Positions 7,022 through 13,413 of a DNA stretch of 18,722 nt are shown here, piece after piece (within the stretch, counting starts at the first letter, position 1; the number at the start of each line of letters is the position of its first letter). The DNA is from CAYMAT01 sp964388495 (GTDB lineage Bacteria > Patescibacteriota > Gracilibacteria > Peribacterales > Peribacteraceae). The notes below the pieces were generated by a model. The model was not told where the DNA came from. It was given only the letters and a program-made list of their open reading frames with translations, and searched no databases. Position numbers and translations under genes: made by a program. The stretch is from contig CAYMAT010000025.1 of the NCBI GenBank assembly GCA_964388495.1, positions 1-18,722 on the forward strand, read 5' to 3'.

Positions 7022-9178
7022 ATGGATAAAGAGAAGGCACAGAAGCGTATGGAAAAACTCCGGGCGGAGATCTGGAAGTTCAACCGCGCCTACTTTATAG
7101 AGAACAAAACCGAGGTATCCGAGGACGTGCGCGACGCGCTCAAGCAGGAGCTGATTGCCCTGGAGAAAGAATTCCCGGAGCTCATCACGCCCGATTCCCC
7201 CACGCAGCGCGTGGGTGCACCGCTGGACGGTCGTTTGCCCAAAGTGCGTCACCTGACGGCCAAGGAATCTTTGACCGACGCCTTCAGCCACGAGGAGCTC
7301 CTGGATTGGGTGGAACAGATGCAGCGGTACCTGGGAACTCCGGACAGGGAATTCGCGACCATCTGCGAGCTGAAGATCGACGGACTGAACATATCCCTGG
7401 TCTACGCGCTGGAGAAGAGGGAGGGCAACGGGGCGCTGTACACGTACCAAAGGGCGGTGACGCGCGGCAACGGCATTGAGGGGGAGGATGTGACGCACAC
7501 GGTCCGCACCATCCAGAGCATTCCTCTCTCGATTTTTGCGGAAACCAAAAGCGGTGACGCCCCCAGGCACCTGGAGATCGGCGGAGAGGTGTACATGACC
7601 AAGGCGGCCCTGGCGCAGGTGAACAGGGATCTGGAAGACGACGAGAAATTCGCCAATCCGCGCAATGCGGCTGCGGGCACGGTGCGGCAGCTGGACCCCA
7701 AGGCCGCCGCGGACAGGGATCTGCGCATGTACTGCTACTCGCTGGATACGCCTTCCGCCGACGCGTTTGGCATCAAGACGCAGCAGGAGCTGATGGAGAC
7801 GCTGGACGCGTGGAACGTCCCCACGCACCGCGGATGGAAAGTGGTAGAGCACCTGAAAGACGCGGAAAAATTCTACGAAAAAGTGCACAGGGAACGCGAC
7901 ACGCTGCCTTTTGACATTGACGGGATCGTCCTCAAGGTCAACGACCGCAGACTGCAGCATGATTTGGGTTCCACCGCCAAGGCCCCGCGCTGGGCACGCG
8001 CGTACAAATTCCCCGCGGAGCAGAAGACGGCACAGGTGCTGGACATCATTTTGCAGGTGGGGAGGACGGGAGCCATCACTCCTGTTGCGCACCTGAGCCC
8101 CGTGCAACTTGCAGGAACGACGGTAACGCGCGCCACGCTCCACAATGAGGATGAAATCGGGCGGCTGGACGTGCGCATTGGGGACACCGTGGTGGTGCGC
8201 AAGGCGGGCGACATCATCCCGGAAGTGATGCAGGTACTGCCCGATCTGCGCCCGGAGAAGAGCACGCCGTTCCGCTTCCCCGAGCATTGCCCCAGCTGCG
8301 GCACAAAACTGGTGCAGGAAGACGGCGAAGTGGCGCACCGCTGCCCCAACCCCCGTTGCGGCGCCGTGCAGCATGAGCGGATAGGCCACTTCACCTCCCG
8401 CTACGCGTTCAACATTGAAGGGCTGGGCATGGAGACGATTGAGGCGCTGATCGAGGGCGGGTTTATAGACGATGCCGCAGACCTGTTTGCATTGACCGCG
8501 GAGGACCTGATGCAGCTCCCCCTGTTTAAGGAGAAGAAGACGGAGAATATTCTGCAGTCGATCGAAAAGAGCAAACGCGTGCCGCTGGACCGTTTTCTCT
8601 TTGCGCTGGGCATACGCCACATCGGGCGCGAGACGGCGGACGTGCTGGCGCGGCGCATCGAGTGGCCGCAGCGCAAGCTGACGGTGAAGGAAAAGAAAGC
8701 GGTGACCACACAGGCCACGCTCTTTGGCCCCGAGGAAGAGGAAGTGACGCTCACGGCCATAGAGCCGCTGGATGTGCAGAAGACGATTCTGGAATGGGGA
8801 CCGGAAAAAATCAGCGCGCTCCAGGGCATAGGCGACGTGGTGGCAAACGCCGTCACCGGCTGGGCGGAGGCAAAAGAGACCACGGAGTTTCTGAGGAAGA
8901 TCGGCGATGCCGGAGTGGTGTGTCTGCAGTCCGAAGGCGGCGGCATGAGCCAGGTGTTTGAAGGCAAGACGTTTGTGCTCACGGGAACTTTGCCGACCCT
9001 GAGCCGCGAGCAGGCGCGCGCCATGATCAAGGACCGCGGCGGCAACGTGAGCGGCAGCGTCAGCAAAAAAACGGATTACGTCCTGGCGGGCGAGGAGGCG
9101 GGGAGCAAGCTGGACGACGCCAAAAAACTGAACGTGAAGATCATCGACGAAGACGAGTTCCGCAAAATGCTCTCATAA
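7022..9178 (+). CDS. ligA: NAD-dependent DNA ligase LigA
   Basis: A 718-residue enzyme that seals nicks in DNA during replication and repair, using NAD+. The adenylation domain has the KxDG motif with nucleophile Lys118 (CELKIDG), FANPRNAAAG and FDIDGIVLKV. An OB fold follows, then a zinc finger with Cys423, Cys426, Cys441 and Cys446, helix-hairpin-helix repeats including IRHIGRETA and LQGIGDVVA, and a C-terminal BRCT domain (about 645-718). All key residues are present. The odd part is an extra segment of roughly 35-45 residues between the HhH motifs (about 549-595). It is highly charged and contains QATLFG at 564-569, which resembles a sliding-clamp-binding peptide. The start lies 7 nt after a TAGAAT box and 47 bp from the divergent HTTM pair. 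The gene stands alone and converges on the 9228 gene. Confidence 0.97.
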   Translation: MDKEKAQKRMEKLRAEIWKFNRAYFIENKTEVSEDVRDALKQELIALEKEFPELITPDSPTQRVGAPLDGRLPKVRHLTAKESLTDAFSHEELLDWVEQMQRYLGTPDREFATICELKIDGLNISLVYALEKREGNGALYTYQRAVTRGNGIEGEDVTHTVRTIQSIPLSIFAETKSGDAPRHLEIGGEVYMTKAALAQVNRDLEDDEKFANPRNAAAGTVRQLDPKAAADRDLRMYCYSLDTPSADAFGIKTQQELMETLDAWNVPTHRGWKVVEHLKDAEKFYEKVHRERDTLPFDIDGIVLKVNDRRLQHDLGSTAKAPRWARAYKFPAEQKTAQVLDIILQVGRTGAITPVAHLSPVQLAGTTVTRATLHNEDEIGRLDVRIGDTVVVRKAGDIIPEVMQVLPDLRPEKSTPFRFPEHCPSCGTKLVQEDGEVAHRCPNPRCGAVQHERIGHFTSRYAFNIEGLGMETIEALIEGGFIDDAADLFALTAEDLMQLPLFKEKKTENILQSIEKSKRVPLDRFLFALGIRHIGRETADVLARRIEWPQRKLTVKEKKAVTTQATLFGPEEEEVTLTAIEPLDVQKTILEWGPEKISALQGIGDVVANAVTGWAEAKETTEFLRKIGDAGVVCLQSEGGGMSQVFEGKTFVLTGTLPTLSREQARAMIKDRGGNVSGSVSKKTDYVLAGEEAGSKLDDAKKLNVKIIDEDEFRKMLS

Positions 9179-9227
9179 GAAAGCGGTGCGTTTTTGGCGG
9201 AACGACGTGAGGACGAGGGGAACTCGA

Positions 9228-10199
9228 TCAGCGTTTTTCGGCTGCCAGAAGCTCCTTCATGCGGTACACGGCCACGGTCCACACCGCTCCGCCCACGGCA
9301 CCCACAAACGTGAGCAGGTGCCGCACGTATCCCGCGTACGGCGAGTAACGCTCCGCGGTCTCCGCCACAAAGAGCAGGAAAAACTGGCCGCACAGCATGG
9401 CCACCAGAAAGCAGGCCATGATGAGGAGAAAAATGCCGGCGACGCGCGGCGTGCGCCCCTCGGTGACCTGCCAGCTGCGGCGGATGCTCTGGCGGATACC
9501 CAGCCCGTCCTGGACCAGAAACGCCTGCGCGCAGCATAGGCGCGCCAGGAGCAGAACGGTGCCGGCAACGGCAACGGCTATGATGAAACCCAAGATCATG
9601 AGGGAATGCGCGGTGCTCCCCATCAGCAGCATGAGCAGCAGGAAGGAGAAGACGATGGCGCCCAGCATGATCTCCAATCCCATGAGCGGAATACAGACGC
9701 CCAGCCCCCTGCGCAACGCCCTCCCCACGCTCAGCGTGGAATCCGCCGCTATGGCCGCCATCATCCCCCGCGCGGGTAAACTCCACAGCACGTAGAAAAG
9801 GAAGATGACCGTCATCCACGGAAGCGAGAGGAGGAACTGCTCACTGAGCAGGGCGGTCACCTGTGCATCGGCCGATTGAGCGGCCTGCACGGGCGTCTTC
9901 CCGGGATCTTTCTGCTGGAGGTATTCCGCCACCGCGGCTTTCAGCCCCGCTCGCGCCTTTTCCAGTTCCGCAGGCTCCCCGGGGAGCGGCATGCGCCCTT
10001 CCTCACGCATGGACTTCCCTATTCCCTCCCCCCACTCCTCGCGCGCGGCGGAAAGAACGGAGCGCACAAAGAGATGCTGTCCCACCACGCTGCAGGCGAG
10101 GGAAAGCAGCACGATGCCCACGATGTAGAGCGAGAGCGTGGTGCCCGCGCGGTTGCAGTGACTGGCTGTCCGACGGAAGAGCGTGGAAACGGTGAGCAT
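9228..10199 (-). CDS. Multi-pass membrane protein, glycerophosphodiester phosphodiesterase membrane-domain-like
   Basis: A 323-residue protein with about six hydrophobic segments: near residues 22-45, then after a charged amphipathic insert (about 60-115) at about 122-145, 165-185, 195-225, 253-285 and 290-315. The pattern AQAFLVQDGLGIRQSIRRSWQVTEGR, given here only as its type (Q...A..IR.SW..T.GR), recalls the GPDPase membrane-domain/DUF975 group of integral membrane proteins, whose function is poorly known. I make this link from pattern only. ATG 10199 follows a TAGAAT box by 7 nt on the minus strand, so a leaderless transcript is likely. It is divergent from the lipoprotein pair (65 bp) and convergent with ligA, with no obvious terminator in the 49-bp gap. 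Confidence 0.8.
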   Translation of the reverse strand: MLTVSTLFRRTASHCNRAGTTLSLYIVGIVLLSLACSVVGQHLFVRSVLSAAREEWGEGIGKSMREEGRMPLPGEPAELEKARAGLKAAVAEYLQQKDPGKTPVQAAQSADAQVTALLSEQFLLSLPWMTVIFLFYVLWSLPARGMMAAIAADSTLSVGRALRRGLGVCIPLMGLEIMLGAIVFSFLLLMLLMGSTAHSLMILGFIIAVAVAGTVLLLARLCCAQAFLVQDGLGIRQSIRRSWQVTEGRTPRVAGIFLLIMACFLVAMLCGQFFLLFVAETAERYSPYAGYVRHLLTFVGAVGGAVWTVAVYRMKELLAAEKR

Positions 10200-10206
10200 G
10201 GGTCCG

Positions 10207-10212
10207 ATTCTA
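10207..10212 (-). promoter_or_regulatory. Probable leaderless -10 box (TAGAAT) for the 9228-10199 gene
   Basis: On the minus strand TAGAAT is followed by 7 nt and ATG 10199, the same arrangement as for ligA. No Shine-Dalgarno sequence is present. Confidence 0.6.
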
Positions 10213-10251
10213 CCGCCCGCGGGCTATATGGCCAGGGCAGCGCCCCTCCGC

Positions 10252-10257
10252 TACAGT
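10252..10257 (+). promoter_or_regulatory. Probable leaderless -10 box (TACAGT) for the lipoprotein pair
   Basis: TACAGT is followed by exactly 7 nt and ATG 10265. A weak -35-like TGGCCA lies 17 bp upstream. No Shine-Dalgarno sequence is present. Confidence 0.55.
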
Positions 10258-10264
10258 AGGGCAC

Positions 10265-10813
10265 ATGAAATTCTCCCGGGTGATCCCCCTTCTCTTCGCT
10301 GTCCTGCTTGCAGGCTGCGGCCAGAAGACGGCAGAGCGTCCGCAGCCCAATCTGGACATCGCCACATGGGCAGCCCACCAGGCGGGGGACGGCTCGTTCA
10401 CGCTCAGTCTGCCCGGGGACTGGCAGGTCACTTCCACGGCCAACGGGGAAATGCGGTTCTCGCGCGGGGACGGCGTGGATATTGTGGCCAAGGCGCAGGA
10501 TGCGCGCGGCCGGACGCTCGCCCAGCACATGACCGATCTTTCCACCCTGCGCGCAAGCGTGGTGGAGGGGCAGACTTCCGTGGAAGCGCTGCAGCAAGCC
10601 GATGTGGTCATTGGCGGCCAAAATGCTATCCTGCGCGAGGAGCAGCTGCCGCTGGCCGGCCTCAAGCAGCTTTCCGCCTACGTGGTCAAAAACGACAAGG
10701 CCTACACCTTCACCATGTACAGCAACGACGGCAATCTGCCGGCACCGGAGGATGAGACCCTCTTCCATTACCTGCTCAATACCATTAGCTTCCCTTCCCC
10801 CACCGCACCATGA
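10265..10813 (+). CDS. Lipoprotein, first of a paralogous pair
   Basis: A 182-residue protein with a lipoprotein signal: basic start, hydrophobic core and lipobox LLAGC with the acylated Cys at 18. The mature part begins with a short linker, then a domain of the form GSFTLSLPGDWQV...RF...GVDIVAKAQD...L..Y.......S...GGQ.A.......G...Q..AYVVKNDKAYTF.MYS, with a C-terminal F..LL.TI.F helix-strand end. This alternation resembles the PsbP/DUF1795-like fold of small envelope lipoproteins; I rate that link as moderate. The next gene encodes a paralogue with the same blocks (lipobox, LP.DW, GGQ, Y.VK..KAY.F..YS). The stop overlaps the next start as ATGA, so the two are coupled. The start lies 7 nt after a TACAGT box. 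Role unknown, likely an envelope protein. Confidence 0.85.
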   Translation: MKFSRVIPLLFAVLLAGCGQKTAERPQPNLDIATWAAHQAGDGSFTLSLPGDWQVTSTANGEMRFSRGDGVDIVAKAQDARGRTLAQHMTDLSTLRASVVEGQTSVEALQQADVVIGGQNAILREEQLPLAGLKQLSAYVVKNDKAYTFTMYSNDGNLPAPEDETLFHYLLNTISFPSPTAP

Positions 10814-11343
10814 AAACCCTGCGCATCATCCTCCTCTCCTCGCTGCTGGCCTGCACGGCCTGCACGCCGGCCCCCGGACCGTCCGGGCAGGAGCAGCCCG
10901 CCACGCCCACCGGCTGGACGGTGCGCGACAACGCGGTGAAAGGCATGCACTTTGCCCTCCCGGCCGATTGGGTGGCCGATACGTCCGTGGGCTCCGCCGT
11001 CCGCTACAACGGCGCGGGACTGGTTCTCACCATCAGCATGGCGGATACCCCCGCCGGCACGCTGGATGACTACCTGCAGAAACTGGATACCGACCAGGCC
11101 ACGGGGTATGAGGGCCAGTCGTCCGTCAAGAACATCAGCAAGGAGCGGGGCGCCATTGGCGGCCAGGAATCCGAACTGCGCGTGCAGGAAATGCTGGCAG
11201 CGGGCATGCAGTCCCAGGTGGCCTACACGGTAAAGAGCGGCAAGGCCTACGGCTTCATGCTCTACAGCGATACGGGCACGGCACCCACCAAGGAAAACAT
11301 CTCGTTCTTCAAGCAGTTCCTATCGACGGTAGCTTTTAAGTGA
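10810..11343 (+). CDS. Lipoprotein, second of a paralogous pair
   Basis: A 177-residue paralogue of the preceding lipoprotein. The signal peptide has two candidate lipid-attachment cysteines, Cys15 (LLAC) and Cys18 (CTAC); the first fits the lipobox better. A Pro-rich linker follows, then the shared domain: MHFALPADWV, VLTISMAD, L.DYLQKL, GGQESELRV, QVAYTVKSGKAYGFMLYS and a final FFKQFLSTVAFK. The ATG overlaps the upstream TGA as ATGA, so translation is coupled and the pair is one operon. It ends just before a strong bidirectional terminator. The products probably sit side by side on the outer face of a membrane, but the role is unknown. Confidence 0.85.
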   Translation: MKTLRIILLSSLLACTACTPAPGPSGQEQPATPTGWTVRDNAVKGMHFALPADWVADTSVGSAVRYNGAGLVLTISMADTPAGTLDDYLQKLDTDQATGYEGQSSVKNISKERGAIGGQESELRVQEMLAAGMQSQVAYTVKSGKAYGFMLYSDTGTAPTKENISFFKQFLSTVAFK

Positions 11344-11348
11344 ACGGC

Positions 11349-11379
11349 AAAAACCCCGAATCAGAGACTCGGGGTTTTG
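11349..11379. terminator. Bidirectional Rho-independent terminator
   Basis: A perfect 10-bp stem, AAAACCCCGA (11350-11359) and TCGGGGTTTT (11369-11378), with a 9-nt loop. T runs on both strands let it serve the lipoprotein operon (plus) and the 11386 gene (minus), which converge here. Confidence 0.9.
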
Positions 11380-11385
11380 TTGCCC

Positions 11386-11871
11386 TCACGCAATAGCCGT
11401 AAGATAAGCAGAGAACGCTTCAAGAACGTCTGGATGGACGCCGCGTAGTTTCTTGTTCTCTTCTGCAGCCATCTTGGCAAGTTCATCGCGCATTCGCTCT
11501 ACTGTTTCGTCGGGAGCCATGCCTGCACAATGGGGAACGGGACCGCGCGCGACAGACTGCCAATCCAAATTTCCGGGTCGGTCGCCAGCATCCTGGAAAA
11601 TCACTTGGTCGATGACCCACCATGTTTTTGGATGACCACCGTAGCCAAGACATGTTTGGATATCGTGGAAGGTAAACATACGCCAATCCAAATTTTCGGC
11701 CTGAGCGATCGCCAAGATGACATCTTCAGCGGCATTGATAGTCGAAGTTGGGTTTTTCTTGTGCGAAATAGCAGAAGTGAAATACACCTCTCTTCCGCGC
11801 ACCAGATAAGCCACTCGACCATTGTATCGGGGTGAAAACCCCGGATACTCGACCAATTTCAGTGCATTCAC
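11386..11871 (-). CDS. Unknown soluble protein, probably missing its N-terminus through a frameshift
   Basis: 161 residues from a GTG at 11871, with GAGG 5 nt upstream as a possible ribosome site. No transmembrane helix or recognised motif; notable blocks are GRVAYLVRGREVYFTSAISHKKNPTS, given as its type (basic turn after two strands), and LGYGGHPKTWWVIDQV. The frame stays open upstream to 11925 (...TEESEAFVNALK) without a standard start. In another frame, an ATG at 11953 lies exactly 7 nt after a TATAAT box and opens a 24-codon ORF that ends in TGA at 11879-11881. A +1 shift there, or removal of one A from the AAA at about 11882-11886, would join it as NFNRRSEAFVNALK, giving about 184 residues. 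I think this longer form is the original gene. Composition is AT-richer than the neighbours. Function unknown. Confidence 0.65.
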   Translation of the reverse strand: MNALKLVEYPGFSPRYNGRVAYLVRGREVYFTSAISHKKNPTSTINAAEDVILAIAQAENLDWRMFTFHDIQTCLGYGGHPKTWWVIDQVIFQDAGDRPGNLDWQSVARGPVPHCAGMAPDETVERMRDELAKMAAEENKKLRGVHPDVLEAFSAYLTAIA

Positions 11872-11878
11872 AAACGCC

Positions 11879-11953
11879 TCACTTTCTTCGGTTAAAGTTG
11901 TGAAGGAACTCGATAACCATAAAACCTACGGTTGTAGGACCCACAGTTACCAT
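11879..11953 (-). other. Out-of-frame N-terminal segment or leader peptide of the 11386 gene
   Basis: A 24-codon ORF starting at ATG 11953, 7 nt after TATAAT, and ending in TGA that touches the GAGG before the downstream GTG. It reads MVTVGPTTVGF...NFNRRK. It joins naturally to the downstream protein after a +1 shift, so it is most likely the displaced N-terminus. Alternatives are a true leader peptide or a single-base sequence error. The DNA also holds a CCTAC-AACC-GTAGG hairpin (about 11926-11939). Confidence 0.5.
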
Positions 11954-11960
11954 AAACTAT

Positions 11961-11988
11961 ATTATACAATAATTTTGATTTTAATCAA
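11961..11988 (-). promoter_or_regulatory. Sigma70-type promoter of the 11386 gene
   Basis: On the minus strand TTGATT (11983-11988), a 16-bp spacer, then a perfect TATAAT (11961-11966). The ATG at 11953 begins 7 nt after the -10 box. The -35 region overlaps the perfect palindrome TTTGATTTTAATCAAA (11974-11989), which could be an operator or help end tRNA transcription. Confidence 0.7.
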
Positions 11989-11989
11989 A
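11974..11989. repeat. AT-rich perfect palindrome
   Basis: TTTGATT and AATCAAA with a 2-nt centre. It lies between the tRNA 3' end and the TATAAT of the 11386 gene and covers its -35 box. Candidate operator or tRNA 3' hairpin; undecided. Confidence 0.5.
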
Positions 11990-11995
11990 TTCAAG

Positions 11996-12081
11996 TGGTG
12001 CCCAGGAGAGGAGTCGAACCTCCACGAGATTGCTCTCGCTACCACCTCAAGGTAGTGCGTCTGCCATTTCGCCACCTGGGC
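11996..12081 (-). tRNA. tRNA-Leu(GAG)
   Basis: An 86-nt class II tRNA with encoded CCA. The acceptor stem is GCCCAGG/CCTGGGC with discriminator A. The anticodon arm is CTACC-TTGAGGT-GGTAG, giving anticodon GAG, which reads CUC and CUU leucine codons. The long variable arm CGAGA-GCAA-TCTCG is typical of tRNA-Leu. The T arm has loop TTCGACT with a five-pair stem including one G-U. All arms fold without gaps. Confidence 0.95.
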
Positions 12082-12121
12082 ACGTTATACGGACACGGAA
12101 AGAGCGGTTGAGGACCCGGAG

Positions 12122-12150
12122 TGTATAACACCCCGGCCCCAAAGTAAAAA
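12122..12150 (-). promoter_or_regulatory. Probable promoter of the tRNA-Leu gene
   Basis: On the minus strand TTTTTA (12145-12150), a 17-bp spacer, then TATACA (12122-12127) preceded by TGT, an extended -10. The start would be near 12115, about 34 nt before the mature tRNA 5' end. Confidence 0.5.
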
Positions 12151-12154
12151 GGTG

Positions 12155-12160
12155 TACAGT
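12155..12160 (+). promoter_or_regulatory. Probable -10 box (TACAGT) for the GT-C membrane gene
   Basis: TACAGT is 9 nt before ATG 12170 and no Shine-Dalgarno sequence is present. The hexamer matches those before purB and the lipoprotein pair, but the spacing is 2 nt longer than the usual 6-7. Confidence 0.45.
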
Positions 12161-12169
12161 ACGGTCCAA

Positions 12170-13411
12170 ATGCAGAGGATTCGCGCTATTTACGCAGGCA
12201 TTGCCCTTACTCTTCTGCAGATAGCGCTGGTGTGCTTTGCGCAGGGCAAACTTCCCGGAGCGGCCTGGGAAAACATGTACCACTGGGACAGCGAGCATTA
12301 CGGCGATATTGCCGCAAAGGGATACTTCAACACCCTCCCACGGCCCGTGGGCGACACCGTCTACAACCCCTCGCAGATAAACCGCTCCACCAACGTCGCC
12401 TTTTTTCCGGGCTATCCGCTGGCGGCCAGGACGCTCCTCACATGGGGAATGCCCAAGCACTGGGCGCTGCTGTGGACCGCTGCCATCGCCGACGTGTTTT
12501 TCTGGACATGGTTTATCGCGATCTGCGCCACACTGACGGCGCACCGGTGGACGAGGGTCTGCGCGACGCTTTTTGTCTTCTCCCAACCCGCCGCGTTCTA
12601 CCTGGTCACGGCGTATTCCGAGTCGCTCTTTTTGACGGGCCTGACGGGAATGATTCTTTTTTCGATGCGGAAGGGAAAGGAGAGCGCAATGACCGCCAGC
12701 GCGCACGGTTTTGCCATGTCCCTGACGCGCGTGTTTGGAATCCCGCTGGCCGTACTGCCGGTCCTGCATGAATTTTTGCGCAGAACCGCCGAAAAAGTGC
12801 CGATGGGTACGGATCCGAAAAAATGGCTTCGGCAAGGGCTGATCGGGATTTCCGCAGCCCTGGGATCCCTGGCGTTTTTCGCCTACTGCCAGTACGCCTT
12901 TGGCTGGTGGAACCTCTATTTCGTCCGTCAGGCCGCGGGGTGGGACCTGCGCCCCTCGTGGCTGCTTTTTAACGGCAATGATTTTGCGAACGTCTTCTGG
13001 CCCCGGTTCTTTCTGCAAACGGAACAGATGGCTGACGCCTTGCCCACACTGACCAACCGCGTGACGACCACCATGCTCTTCTGGATGTTTGTTGCGTGCA
13101 TGCCGCTGGTGGTCCGCGCGTGGAAAAAAAGGATTCCGAACGTCGCGCTCATCTCCACGCTTTTCATTGCAGCGGGCATTCTCTATTACCTGCCTCTCGC
13201 AAGCCTGATCAACGCCGACTGGCGGAGCATGCTGCGGTACGCGTTCCCCGCCGTCGTTTTCCTGACACTCGCGGTGACGCCGCTGCTCGTCACGCAATCG
13301 CGGAAAGCCAACACTGTGCTGTCCGTACTGACAGTCATGGCCAGCACCGCACTGCTGACGCTGCAAATCGAGCTTATCCTGCGGTTTTCGCAGGCGCTGT
13401 GGGTGGCGTAG
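12170..13411 (+). CDS. PIG-V/Gpi18-like mannosyltransferase-type membrane protein
   Basis: A 413-residue integral membrane protein with about nine or ten hydrophobic segments. The first external loop carries MYHWDSEHYGDIAAKGY and, about 30 residues on, NVAFFPGYPL. The pairing WD...Y..IA..GY with AFFP.YPL is characteristic of the PIG-V/Gpi18-related GT-C glycosyltransferases (COG5542 type), where the acidic residue in WD is the likely catalytic base. Bacterial members probably move mannose or another sugar from a polyprenyl-phosphate donor onto an envelope acceptor; the substrate here is unknown. I start at ATG 12170, because the GTG at 12152 overlaps the TACAGT box. It ends 2 bp before the purB stop on the other strand, so the transcripts converge with no room for a terminator. 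Confidence 0.85.
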   Translation: MQRIRAIYAGIALTLLQIALVCFAQGKLPGAAWENMYHWDSEHYGDIAAKGYFNTLPRPVGDTVYNPSQINRSTNVAFFPGYPLAARTLLTWGMPKHWALLWTAAIADVFFWTWFIAICATLTAHRWTRVCATLFVFSQPAAFYLVTAYSESLFLTGLTGMILFSMRKGKESAMTASAHGFAMSLTRVFGIPLAVLPVLHEFLRRTAEKVPMGTDPKKWLRQGLIGISAALGSLAFFAYCQYAFGWWNLYFVRQAAGWDLRPSWLLFNGNDFANVFWPRFFLQTEQMADALPTLTNRVTTTMLFWMFVACMPLVVRAWKKRIPNVALISTLFIAAGILYYLPLASLINADWRSMLRYAFPAVVFLTLAVTPLLVTQSRKANTVLSVLTVMASTALLTLQIELILRFSQALWVA

Positions 13412-13413
13412 GG

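Noticed and set aside
6971..8620. 549-codon open frame on the minus strand opposite ligA
   Set aside because: It lies wholly antisense to a well-supported ligA with all motifs, has Arg/His/Leu-rich shadow composition and no domain.
12047..13366. 439-codon open frame on the minus strand opposite the GT-C gene
   Set aside because: It runs into the tRNA-Leu gene and its product is low-complexity Arg/Gln/Gly-rich; the plus-strand frame carries family motifs.
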